The translations under genes were made by a program, and so were the position numbers. Below the pieces are notes generated by a model. The model did not search any database. It saw only the letters and a program-made list of their open reading frames with translations, and was not told the DNA's origin. From the NCBI GenBank assembly GCA_963965975.1, contig OZ014411.1:26646249-26710248 (forward strand): DNA of 64,000 nt. The letters are read 5' to 3'. Below are positions 12,401 through 21,379 of the stretch, piece after piece; the first letter of the stretch is position 1, and every line of letters starts with the position of its first letter. The DNA comes from Xestospongia bergquistia (Eukaryota > Porifera > Demospongiae > Haplosclerida > Petrosiidae).

Positions 12401-15400
12401 TTAAATATATCCATCAGTATCTTTTATGACACTAGTAATATTATATTAACAAAATTAAACATGATAATAATGACAAATTACACTGGATAATGTCCCATTA
12501 CAAAAATCGCTATCTTTTATAAAATTCAATTCTCCACATTAATGCTAGATACATATACAATAGTTGTAGAATTAATCATTTTATATCACATGATATCTAT
12601 ATTTGTATGTCCATTGCCTTTGTTTATTCTTTTGTCTATATATGACAATTAAATATTATAATTAATGTAATAACTGCATACTTTAAATGGTGACATACAA
12701 TAGGAATCAATGACTTTAATTAATTGTGACCACAACTATAATGGATGTTACCTTCAAGTTTTGAAACTAGCTTTTTCCTGATCTATTAATTAAGTTTTAT
12801 TTCTAGCATTCTACTTTATAGTTACTCCAATTGTTTCATTTAATTATTTTTACAGTAGTCAGTATCTTCCAAACAATTATAGGACAATATTTCTTAATTA
12901 TAATCTTATTAGGTATGTGTTAATTAAATAACTGTGTTTGTTTGTTTTACATAACAACTAACAGCATTTAGTAAATTAAACTAAATACTTTAACTTCAGA
13001 TAGATTATGTCAGCCAATAAATTAAACTTGTCTCTACGTCAAGTGCTACAACAATAGATATGACTGACAATGATTTAAAACTTCTAGTACATAATATAAT
13101 TGATATAGTGGAATTTCCCTAAAATCTGAATTCAAAGGTTTTTAATTATTAATAAGTGCAACTTTATTTTAGCTTAACTTTTAAATAAAAGATACATCTG
13201 TAATCAGGACACTTTAAACTGGTCCCAATTTATTTGTCTAGATAAGAAAAGTTTCATTTTAAATATTTTATTATAGCAAGACCTCTCCAAGGGGACACTC
13301 CAGTCTGAAATTTGGATACTCATACTATTTTGTACATTTGTTTAGACCCTAGACTCATAATAACTACTACAATAGTAACTGATCCTATGAAATACACCCC
13401 CACTGTTACATAATTCATAGGCGGAGAAAGCAAAAAATACATGGGGGGGTCAAATCATTTTGCTTTTCAACTACCCACCCAACTATGAAATTTTGTTGTT
13501 ACCATCAAAATGTTTATGCATATGTATACCCTTATTCGAAGTAAATTAATTGTAAACACAGGTATAGTTATGTTGATTAAAATATGCCAAAATGTATCAA
13601 AAAAATCTGGGGCATGGCCCCCTGGCCCCCATGCTTCCTCTGCCTATGCATAATTAGGACAGTTTGATAACATAATCATTATGTACCTCGTTTAATCCAT
13701 ACTGTTTGTGTGGCCATTTCAGTATGATTATTATGATTAGTTTTATACAACATGTACTTTCCTTTTTTATGAACACCTCTGAAATTGATACCCATGCTAT
13801 TCAGAATTGTTTTGACCCCAGATAGATAATAACTATGGCCATAGTAATGAATACCTTGAAATACAACAAGTAATGTCCCCCCTCCCATTTAATCCAATGT
13901 AAAAATTTCCATATGAACAATTGCATTTCACATAATTAGTTGACCTTCCAGTGAATGCTCTCTTCTTTTTGTATAGTTCAATTTCATGTATAATAAATAT
14001 ACAAGCTATGAATATCAGTAATGATAAACATTTCTTGTCCCACAAAAGCATTTTGCTAAATTGTTTTGCAACTGATTCTATTTAAGTGTATTACTAGAAA
14101 TATTGCATTAGATGTGAGGTTAAGAGGTAAATACAGCATGAGACAAAGACTGTTGCTGTGTTAGTCTTGAGATGCCATCCATATTGGTTTGCCTTTTTAG
14201 CTAGAAGATTTTGGCACACTTTTTTTGCAAAAAGTTCATATTGCCATCCAGTGCTATTAGAATCTACACACAATATTGTTTAAACATATACTTACAGCCT
14301 GTCCCTATACTCTGAATTTGCATGCATAAGTTTAATCCTAATTTGGAGAGGCTTTGGAATTAAATATATTTGATTCACCCTGAATATAATATTTGCACTA
14401 GTTTTAACTGGTTTAGTGTATAGAATACCAAAAGTCAGTTAAGCACTAATAAAATGTTATATAAGCAGGTGGACTCAAATTAGGTTTAATGTAAACTGTA
14501 AAGAGGATGTAGTAGAAATTATTCCAAAGCAAAGATGATTTGCGTGTGGTTTGTGAAAAATTTAAAATCACACTATAAAACAAGTAATCATCAATTCCTC
14601 TGATCTTCTAACTAAAGAATTTACTAAAATACAGTTGTTGTATATTGATTCAGAGCACTTTGAGTTAAATCAACATTATAGAACAGTTAGCTAATAACAC
14701 AATATCTATAGACATTGAATTCATCTTGCTTATATTTGACTCATCAAAATACAACACAGACTCATCCAATATCAATAGATATTAGATATTTATCCATCTA
14801 ATAGTTTATATTAATGTTGTTAATTATTTAGGGAAATAATACTCCTTTACATCTAGCTGCTCATGAAGGTCATACAGACACAGCTATCATTTTAATACGA
14901 TATGGTGCTTCCCTTAATGCTATTAATAAGGTATATTATTAGTGTTCTTTTTAAAGATGTTGAGTTAACAATTAGTGTGTGTAGTTTCAATGATTACTTT
15001 GTTAATTTCACATCATCTATTCCATGTCACCTTTAACTGTAATATCATCATATCAAATAATAATGTATATAAAAATAACTAGAAAAATATTGAAAATAAT
15101 TAATCATACTATATTCTCCTCAATACAACTGGATATTGGTTTTATCCTTCTTGTATTAGGCTTATTCTTCAGACTTATCGAAATATAGTATACATATCCA
15201 ATATTCAGCCATACATATATTAGATAATTATCAATCTAATTATGTATATAATTATTATATTGATTTTCCTTGTGAATCATATTTTGTTAGTCTAGAAGGT
15301 TCGTGGATTCCTTAGATTGTGCCCTCACATATATCTGTGTTTTAGGTCCATCTTCTCAGTAGTCTACTTTGGTAGTTTTTGTTTAGTGTATTGATACTGA

Positions 15401-18400
15401 GTATATTATATGTATTACATTATTTTAAGTGTCTGTGTAATTGTTAAGAGTAAAGTATTAAACATCAGACTTTATAATATGTGTACACATTTTATTGTCT
15501 TTGCTAGGACAATAAAACTCCACTTGATCTGGCAAGAAAAAATAATCATCATCGTTTAGTTGAGAAGATTAAAACTGATGAAAGTATGTGTACAATGTAC
15601 AAATTTTTTTTAATAAAATATGTAATTATTGGTATTGTCCAATGTAGAACAATTAAATCTTTAGTAATAGTATACAAACAGTTTTATTATGCCATACTAG
15701 CTAGTATAATATATAAATGTCAATATTACTGATATTATTAGGTCAGAATGAATGAAGGAAGCTGATAATTAAATTATGTTCACAAGATTAGTAGTCTAAG
15801 ACTGCAGTAGCTCAAATAGCATTATTTTTATGGTGTATCACACATCCTAGTTTCTAGTGTGGTTTGTTTCATTTCCATATTATCAAGTCAATTCTATTGC
15901 TGTAGTGGCTTTAGAAATAGCTAAGCTATCTCTGTTACACATGTAGTTAATGAATTTACATGTAGCTATATGATAGTTGATATGAATATATAGTACTATT
16001 GGATACCAGCAGTTATTGACAGCTATAGTATCAAAATGACTGAGAAAATGTTGTAAACACTTCTTATTTCTCTAGTCTTACTTTATTAACATCTTAATAT
16101 TTACTTTATAAAAACACTTTCTTCCTTTCTCTATAGAATTACTTCAAGTTTTCAAACATGGCATCCACAATGGCATTGTTAGACTCACAAACATGAGACT
16201 GGTTTTATTAGGACCACCTTGTGTTGGTAAAACATCATTCAAATCATTATTATTCAGCTGGCCTGCACCTCAATTTCACCATAGTACTGCATTAGCAACA
16301 AGACCAATTCGTGCTATTGAGAGAGTAGCTGGGCATAATGAAGGCAAAATCTGGGAGAAGATTAGTGGTCTTGATCTGTTAAAGATGCTTTCAGATGCTG
16401 TTCATGCACTTGAAGAAGAGCCAATCACAGAAGAGTCAAGACCTCATATACCAGTAAGTGCCAGTAATACTTTCTTATTAATTGATCACTTCTTTTAGCC
16501 TACTAGTGATGATTCCATGAACAGTCAGAAATCTAGTGAAGAAAACCAACCTCTTGAACAAATTCATTTTTCTATGGATGAGATGACTAGTCCTTCAAGT
16601 GATATTTCTTTTTCCTCTAAGAGTACTGGAAGTCCTGTTGTTCCTATTACTATCACAGGTAAAGATACATCACCTTCTAAGCCAAAGGCTAGTACTCGCC
16701 ACTATTCTAAAGAGATGATAGATATACTCGAAGAGAGAAGCACTTCAGAAGGTCTTCATCAAGCCACGTGGATAAATATTTTAGATAGTGGTGGTCAACC
16801 TCAATTTGCTGATGTGTCGCGTGCATTCATTCGTGGTAATACCATGAATATAATATGCACAAAGTTAACCGAAAGTCTTTCTGATAAGCCTGAGTTTAGT
16901 TATTCATTAAATGGTAAATTGCTTAATCTACCAAGTGAGCTACAGATGACCAACCTACAACTTATAGAGCATTTTGTGCGCTCAATAGTTGCTTCTAAGA
17001 ATGCTGTTGTTGTACAAGGAAACAAGCGTTTACCATTGATCATGATTGTTGGCACTTACCATGACAAGATAAAGGGTTTTACATTTAAATCCTTTGAATC
17101 ATTACGTCTAAAGAACGAACAGCTTCTATCTACTCTTCATGAGTTTCGGGATCACTTCATTTTCTACAACAATGATCCACAACAGCTTATATTTCCTGTT
17201 GATAATCTTTGTTGGTGGAGTCGTAAGAAGATGTCGTCCTTTTTTCGTGAATGTATCATGTCCTGTCAAAAGGACATAGGTATCACTGTCCCTATACCTG
17301 TACGTTGGTATATGTTTGAAATGAGTTTGAAAGAAGAAGCATCACAACAGGATCATGGCATGGTCTCATTGGATTCCTGTTGTAGTATTGGAGTTAACTT
17401 TAACATGAATCAAGATGATGTCCTTAAGTCTATTACTTACCTACATTCCATGGCCTTATTTCTATATTTTCCAGTAGTTCTTCCTAATATAATTTTCACT
17501 AATCCTCAGTATCTTCTTGATATGCTTTCAGTTTTGATAAGTGTTTCATTTGTCGAGTCATTAGGAGATATTTTACAAGAGGGTCAGTCTTTATTACCAG
17601 ACACTCTGAAAACGTTTCGTAATAAAGGAGTGTTTGATGATTCATTTCTTGATAAGCTTTGCCTTCCTTTTGTTTCTGAATTATTTACAAAAACTGAACT
17701 TCTAAAGTTACTACAACATCTTTGTATTATTGCTCCTCTTTCCACCAGTGATTCTTTAAATCATTTTTTCATGCCAGTTGTACTACCACCTAATCAAGTG
17801 ACGGAGAACATTGTAGCTGGGTTTACATCAGCATGTGATCCTATGATTATTGCCTTTGAGAGCAAAGTAGTACCTCAGGTAAGACATTAATGACAGTAGG
17901 TATTAATTTATATAGTAATGATCTTTGGAGATAATGTAATTATTTTCCTATTACACTATATAGGGTATATTTCCTGCTACTGTTGTAGCCCTTGTTAATC
18001 GTAAGGAGAAACCATGTTTTTTTATTGATAGTCATTCACCTACCTTCCCTGGCCAGTTGCGATTTGCTGTTTTACTTTATTCTGAAGATCTATTTGGCTC
18101 AGTACTACTTGTTGATCGATTTTATTGGATGGAGGTGTACTATAATGGTCTGACAGAGAATTGTTTTCAGCTTCGCAAAGTCATCTGTAAAGCAATTACA
18201 ACATCTGCAGAGATTCTGGCTTATGATGAAGGGGCAATAAATGCTGAAGTCACAGTGCCATGTTTACGAGAGCATCAACTAAGTGGTCACAAGTTACACC
18301 CGGTCATTCTATCAATGGACAAGAATCCTCCTGCTATCAGATGCAGCATTGAAAAGCAGCTACCAACAATTCTTTTAACAAATGAAAGACAAACCTGTTG

Positions 18401-19972
18401 GATTATTGGTATGTAAAATGTTTAAAGTTTAGTTTTAATGTCTTGTTTGTCTATGTACAGAAACTCAACCTATCAGTCTTCCTTCCAAAACAGCTACACA
18501 ATTTGGTAAGTCAAATCATATTAATGACATAGTACAATCATCAGCTTTAAAATTCATTAGCAAGTTATGCTATCCTTAATTTATTATGTTATTATATTAT
18601 AGATCATTTATATTGAGTCATATGATATTTACTGCTAATTTTATTTCTATACTAGAGAGAGATTCAATAACTGTTTCCATTAGTACTACAATACCATATG
18701 GACCATTAAGTGAGTTATAGATTGTACCAAAAAATTGTGAAACCTCTACTAGCTGACTGGCTAACTATCATGATTTCACTAATTTAATTTGCCTTCATTA
18801 AAACAGTTATTTTGAATGTTATGTTGAATATGAGAGATTTAATCTATTACTGCATACATTTAGAACTAACTAGACTACAATTACTTGTACACAATGTGTC
18901 ATTTCAATTTATTAATGACATGTATTAAATATTTATTATACACTTTGTCTTTCAGATGAGTGTCATCTAGTTCCTTTAATAAAAGTGGCAAGAGAGATTG
19001 AAGACTGGGAAATGTTAGGTATTTTTCTAGGTATTAAGAATGTAGTACTAAAGGATATCAAACATGATAATCAGTGTCAATCAGGACCAGCTCGTAAAGA
19101 TATGTTAATGAAATGGTTAGAAGGAGGGAAAGCAACCAAAGAAGGTTTTATTGAAGCTCTGAAAAATATGGGCCAACTTCGTCTAGTTCATGAAATGGAG
19201 AGTCTAAAAGGTAAACTTCATTCATATCATATTGATTGAGGCTTAAGTTAAATAGTGAGTAATCAATTAATTATTATACATATATACATGTTTTGATGGA
19301 CAACAAGCTTCCTCCATGCACCTTGACATAATTTAGTTATTCAACATAAGAGTGATAACTTGAGAAAAAATGTATTATAGTATTTATCCAAAAAACAAAA
19401 GAAGCAAGCCACAGACCCAAGACAAACATGTTAAAAATGATCATAGGTAATCCTTGAAAAAAGAGAATAAAGTTATAGCAGTAACGTGGAGACAAGTGAT
19501 CCAATGAAAGTCTTGAAATGATTTTTTTGCTGCATACATCAACCACCAGAGGATATTACTTAATGTTATTAGCATTATTCTGGAAAATGTCCTCTTTTAG
19601 TTATTACATACAAAAACAGTCCAATCTTAAATATACAATATATGTCTTTGTTGAGTTACTATTACATAATCTACTTAATTTATAGAGAACAAACCAGATA
19701 AATTGGATCTAATTCGTTTATTAACTCCCATTGCATATAAATGGCAAGAACTTGGAGAGGCACTTCAATTAGAATACAGCACCCTAATGTCATTAAAACA
19801 AAACCTTTACACTGATGAAAAAAGGCTTTCTGAAGTTCTTCAGTTATGGATTGACCAACAACCTACCAATGTCAATTGGAGCACAATAATAATGGCTGTA
19901 CAAGCTCCTCCTGTTGATAACTTGTCAGTTGGTGAAAGTATACGTTCCTTTCTTTCAAAAACTGATGATTAA
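314..19972 (+). CDS. Gene A: ankyrin - ROC/COR-like GTPase - double Death-domain protein (5' partial)
   Basis: Exons read as 314-412, 12090-12188, 14832-14930, 15508-15583, 16137-16453, 16499-17878, 17964-18408, 18461-18505, 18656-18709, 18956-19210 and 19686-19972. Joined, they give 3156 nt, an open frame of 1051 residues plus stop, with all phases consistent; upstream exons lie outside the window. Domain order: three full ankyrin repeats plus a partial fourth (residues 1-125), a P-loop GTPase with GPPCVGKT (about 148-155), a serine-rich insert, LDSGGQPQF (G3, about 326-334), VGTYHDK (G4-like, about 415-421), a COR-like region, and two C-terminal Death domains. Known of the family: ANK-ROC-COR-Death is the C-terminal layout of DAPK1, a death-signalling protein. 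Inference: a cytosolic sensor in which ankyrin repeats bind a ligand, the GTPase switches and the Death domains recruit partners. No kinase is visible. Its paralogue starts at 36509. Confidence 0.85.
888..1690. repeat. Copy-1-specific replaced block with piggyBac and retroelement scraps
   Basis: Homology with the other two copies stops after CTCTTTGAACA near 887 and resumes near 1690 inside the hAT-like MITE. The replacing sequence is itself made of local repeats. 1155-1275 resembles the piggyBac relic at 2790-2903, and 1375-1460 resembles 8350-8440. This looks like a patchwork formed by recombination between elements within the same intron. Confidence 0.6.
1690..2029. mobile_element. Truncated hAT-like MITE (copy 1)
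   Basis: The right half of a MITE rich in GATTACA-like words, ending in GGTCCCAACCCTG at 2029 and followed by the 8-bp target duplication CTCAATAG at 2030-2037. Intact versions lie at 42096-42564 and 50883-51358. Its left end is lost in the replaced block. Confidence 0.7.
2656..2903 (+). pseudogene. piggyBac transposase fragment (copy 1)
   Basis: The translation shows EGLGERVVNDLTRKLAGNNY, then in other frames DGIYAPVRSHRKGFPESL. These match the conserved stretch of PiggyBac/DDE_Tnp_1_7 transposases (GLGERVV, then GTxRxNRKGFP). At least two frameshifts break it. A gypsy LTR abuts its 3' end at 2904. The same relic is duplicated at 51979-52229. Confidence 0.75.
2904..3068 (-). mobile_element. 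LTR of a Ty3/gypsy relic (copy 1)
   Basis: A 165-bp stretch with TG...CA ends on the minus strand (TGTGATGAAC to GTTACAACA). It is preceded on that strand by a purine-rich tract (GGGGAGGAA, 3069-3080 on the plus strand as its complement) that fits a polypurine tract. Integrase C-terminal coding on the same strand lies just upstream (3270-3370). It inserted into the piggyBac fragment. The second LTR was not found. Confidence 0.65.
3270..3370 (-). pseudogene. Ty3/gypsy integrase C-terminal tail (copy 1)
   Basis: The minus-strand frame reads GPLLYQVQDPSG followed by a histidine-rich HQINHLRYH tail. This is the chromodomain-like end that closes gypsy integrases, just before the polypurine tract and LTR. 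The part that should precede it (KWI-MTV) is about 4.4 kb away at about 7725, so the gene has been split by later insertion. Confidence 0.65.
3605..4970 (-). CDS. Unknown multi-exon gene, repeated family (copy 1)
   Basis: Minus-strand exons by splice sites and frame: 4621-4970, 4318-4403, 4141-4267, 3990-4091, 3605-3945. The first encodes a TPSRKRSG stretch and a helical, probably coiled-coil segment (KLLGDKLSSIENIIDDIG). Later exons encode a basic KKRLKCSRRHQ-like segment, an acidic FMTDENDRDG motif, and KFMRKLDERHQQKK followed by a proline-rich tail. The same order (coiled coil, basic patch, acidic M-S/T-x-E motif, then a helix ending LDE/IDK) occurs in the minus-strand gene at 44458-45807, so they are probably family members. 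Homopolymer shifts (4170-4185) and a deletion near 4092 relative to 53320-53460 suggest decay. It sits inside the gypsy integrase. Function unknown; I could not assign a Pfam family. Confidence 0.5.
5651..6374 (+). mobile_element. MULE-type element with transposase fragment
   Basis: A 724-bp element with imperfect terminal inverted repeats of about 50 bp (left GGGTGTCATGCCATTTTGTC, right end complementary GTTTATATCCATTTCATCTA, then the shared word CTAACAAAATG). It is flanked by the 8-bp direct repeat TGTACACA (5643-5650 and 6375-6382). The 54.9-55.0 kb copy lacks it. It inserted inside the 50-bp minisatellite and carries the MULE fragment at 5833-6132. With only a C-terminal fragment it cannot be autonomous. 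Confidence 0.8.
5833..6132 (+). pseudogene. MULE transposase C-terminal fragment
   Basis: About 99 residues with AIAFVPTAFVRLVW, FVHYFESTWID, SWNVY and RTNNNAEGWHSKMKK. This is the region after the catalytic core of metazoan MULE transposases, where the second half ends in RTNN-x-x-EGWH. The DDE core is missing and the frame closes at 6132. It lies inside the TIR element 5651-6374. Confidence 0.75.
6572..7068. mobile_element. MITE with perfect 16-bp inverted ends
   Basis: The ends are the exact inverted pair ATGGGGTCAAATACAT (6572-6587) and its complement (7053-7068). The interior is mostly AAATAC/GTATTT words and can fold on itself. It interrupts the 50-bp minisatellite and is absent from the duplicate at 54.9-55.0 kb. 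I see no clean target-site duplication. No coding. Confidence 0.75.
7625..8340 (-). pseudogene. Ty3/gypsy integrase core relic (copy 1)
   Basis: Minus-strand frames carry RSKWIEAHIV, FAVHGIPDQIVSDGPGFTSQ (the core D-G region), GLAERPVQTFK (the catalytic E is in LAER) and the C-terminal KVGDRLYACGFRGNLKW. Frameshifts separate the pieces near 8060. Compared with 55386-56345 it has lost the first catalytic D region and the zinc-binding domain (deletion near 8275). Both copies descend from one insertion that predates the duplication. Confidence 0.8.
8639..9220 (-). mobile_element. MULE-type element with long TIRs and proven empty site
   Basis: A 582-bp element. Its ends form near-perfect inverted repeats of about 65 bp (8652-8716 against 9146-9209, containing TTTTAACACAAAAGTACGGT). 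It is flanked by the 8-bp duplication ATGGTAAA (8631-8638 and 9221-9228). The duplicate at 56721-56745 reads straight through GGATATGGTAAACAATATCG with no insert, an intact pre-insertion site. It encloses the MULE fragment 8771-9064 on the minus strand. Confidence 0.9.
8771..9064 (-). pseudogene. MULE transposase fragment inside the TIR element
   Basis: 97 residues: QGCYYHFCQAIMRKIQEIGL, a Y-x-x-x-x-x-x-L linker, LAFVPIHFVRLAW, FVMYFETTWIAG and a terminal EWN. This corresponds to the middle-to-C-terminal part of metazoan MULE transposases and overlaps the region seen at 5833-6132. Neither end is complete and no DDE triad is visible, so mobilisation would need a helper. Confidence 0.75.
10930..11215 (+). 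pseudogene. MULE transposase C-terminal relic (copy 1)
   Basis: Frames on the plus strand show KFVSYFE, a stop, LVGNFPIDGWM, then a shifted frame with DGPRTSNHVEGWHSCLKCVV and HSNIYNVLRYS. This is the same C-terminal MULE block as at 5833, with an in-frame stop and frameshift. It is shared with 58440-58724, so it predates the duplication. No inverted ends were found around it. Confidence 0.7.
12090..12188 (+). CDS. Gene A ankyrin-repeat exon
   Basis: A 99-bp phase 0-0 exon encoding one ankyrin repeat with QTPLHRAA and IKAGAHVDA motifs, between CATCCAG and GTCAGT. Its duplicate in gene B is 59618-59716. The two differ at 16 of 99 bases and 10 of 33 residues, and no changed codon is purely synonymous, while the neighbouring introns differ by only a few percent. 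Confidence 0.85.
13416..13648. mobile_element. Small MITE in gene A intron
   Basis: A 233-bp insert with ends CATAGGCGGAGAAAGC and GCTTCCTCTGCCTATG (inverted match), flanked by the 7-bp repeat CATAATT (13409-13415 and 13649-13655). The duplicate near 60,940-60,950 reads CTGTTACATAATTAGGAC without it, an empty site. Confidence 0.8.
14832..14930 (+). CDS. Gene A ankyrin-repeat exon
   Basis: A 99-bp phase 0-0 exon encoding one ankyrin repeat (NNTPLHLAAHEGHTDTA, then IRYGASLNAINK). It is close to consensus. It lies beyond the region duplicated in this window, so its gene B counterpart, if any, is outside. Confidence 0.85.
15508..15583 (+). CDS. Gene A last, partial ankyrin exon
   Basis: A 76-bp exon encoding DNKTPLDLARKNNHHRLVEK, the capping half of a final ankyrin repeat, ending in phase 1. 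The phase change marks the end of the modular ankyrin array, and the frame continues directly into the GTPase exon at 16137. Confidence 0.8.
15584..16136 (+). other. Gene A intron without recognisable insert
   Basis: AT-rich intron of 553 bp between the last ankyrin exon and the GTPase exon. I see no repeat, element or ORF in it. Confidence 0.6.
16137..18408 (+). CDS. Gene A GTPase (ROC-like) and COR-like exons
   Basis: Three exons (16137-16453, 16499-17878, 17964-18408) carry the nucleotide-binding core. Walker A/G1 is GPPCVGKT, G3 is DSGGQP and a G4-like motif is VGTYHDK. Between G1 and G3 there is an unusual insert of about 170 residues rich in Ser and Thr, probably a flexible or phosphorylated loop. 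After the G domain the sequence resembles COR domains: PVRWYMFE, a hydrophobic SITYLHSMALFLYFP stretch and NPQYLLDML. The first intron (16454-16498) is only 45 bp and its in-frame stop shows that it must be spliced. Family placement is by motif pattern; the weak G4 leaves ROC versus another STAND/GTPase type open. Confidence 0.75.
18461..18709 (+). CDS. Gene A two linker micro-exons
   Basis: Exons 18461-18505 (45 bp) and 18656-18709 (54 bp) keep phase 1 throughout and encode a Ser/Thr/Pro-containing linker between the COR-like region and the first Death domain. Both are multiples of three, so skipping either would keep the frame. They are called from GTAAGT/GTGAGT donors and consistent phase only; there is no recognisable domain. 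Confidence 0.6.
18956..19972 (+). CDS. Gene A two Death-domain exons and stop
   Basis: Exon 18956-19210 encodes a Death domain (residues about 872-956) with EDWEMLGIFLG, a spaced MLMKWLEGG and a C-terminal ALKNMGQLRLV helix, the classic six-helix spacing. Exon 19686-19972 encodes a second, more divergent one (KWQELGEALQLEYSTL, VLQLWIDQQ, VNWSTIIMAVQ) and ends at TAA 19970-19972. Each Death domain has its own exon, which suggests duplication of one module. Death domains act as homotypic adaptors in apoptosis and innate immune signalling. A possible poly(A) signal of ATTAAA type lies near 20184. Confidence 0.8.
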
Positions 19973-21379
19973 TTTTTTTTTATTTTGTTAATTTTTAGGT
20001 TTTTATTATTAATGAGTGAATGAATATATTGTCTACTTATAAAAGTAAGGGGTAATTTAATTTTATACATTTTTAAATATTAAAAGTATTTTCTGTTATT
20101 TCTGAACATTATGTTAATTTCTTTACAATTTATTGTTTTGCTCTCTTTTGATTTTGATATTGTACTAACAAAGATATCATTATATTAAAGACTATTAATA
20201 ATACCTTAAAATATTTTGTGAAACTATTTTGTTGTTAACTGAATTGTGTTGTTGTTGTTTTTGTTATACCAAATTACAATAGTTTTAATTTTTAGTTTAT
20301 AATTAATTGAAGTACTTTCTCATTGTATTTTGTCCTTGCTATTTTATTTTAGTGATGATGTATGTATGCTGCAATGTTTTTGTTATTATAAATATTTTTA
20401 AATCCATTTTAAAGTTTACATACCACTTATATATCTTTTAGAGAATGTACTGAAAACATGTAGTCATCAAATATAATATATATACTCAAAGTCTTGTCCA
20501 GTATATTTTTACACTAGTAGTGATATATATAAATACATATATAGGAACAACATCATAGAATATCAAAGTACCAATATTTCAAATTCATAAACAATCCTTT
20601 CTCTACAAAGATGTGTTATAAGACCACAGACAAATGACTCATGTCATAAGATCATATGAAGCAATTGTATCATTATTCTAACATGTAGAATTGTATCATT
20701 TGATAGTAATTGTGATAGTATGATACTTCATACATATTAAACTATTACATGTCCTGATCTAATACATTTATTCAAATTACTTCTTTGGCTCTCTTGTAAT
20801 GGCAATCAATAAATAAAATAATTAATGATTTACCTGCATCATGAGCCTAGTACTGTGAGGATGGTCATGTATGTACATACACATACATACATGTTTTGTC
20901 TTCAAATATTGAAAGTATAGCTGACATATGGATACTCATGATGTTTCAGACTAGCAAATTTTTGCAATTGTCTTGTCACTTTTATCATTGTGACTGTCTC
21001 AAATTAGTGTTCACAAAAGCCAAGTTATCAGTGGCAGAGGGGTGATTAACTACTGTACTGTCTGTAATGACTTAAAACTGTTGAATTTTCTTAATAAGAC
21101 AACCTTCAAAGTTATTACAGATGTATTCTTACATTAAGGGAGTAGATATTTGGACATGAGATCATCTATAACTCAACCCCACCCCTTTTCCTTTTCTGCA
21201 AGGGTATCCAAGTAACTTAACATATGATGCTGCCTTGTAAATTAAAGTGTATGTATTAAAACTTTCAAATAAGATGAATTAATATTTATAGATATAATTT
21301 ATAATTAATATTTCCTCATGTATATTTATCAAGATATGTTGTCAGTACTTCCAAGCATTGAGTACTTGATCAATATTAT
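19973..21379. other. Convergent intergenic region, gene A and VPS18
   Basis: About 1.4 kb between the stop codons of two convergent genes. It is AT-rich, with ATTAAA near 20184 as a possible gene A poly(A) signal. No ORF, RNA gene or transposon is recognisable. Confidence 0.6.

Larger units (their letters stand above)
1..13680. repeat. Segmental duplication, copy 1 (in gene A)
   Basis: This stretch is collinear with 49099-60960, from the first base of the window to the CAGTTTGATAA sequence near 13671. It carries two ankyrin exons and a large intron with piggyBac, Ty3/gypsy and MULE remains that were already there before duplication. Copy-specific events are insertions at 5651-6374, 6572-7068, 8639-9220 and 13416-13648, expansion of a 50-bp minisatellite, a replaced block at about 888-1680 and a deletion near 8275. 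The left boundary is outside the window. Confidence 0.9.
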
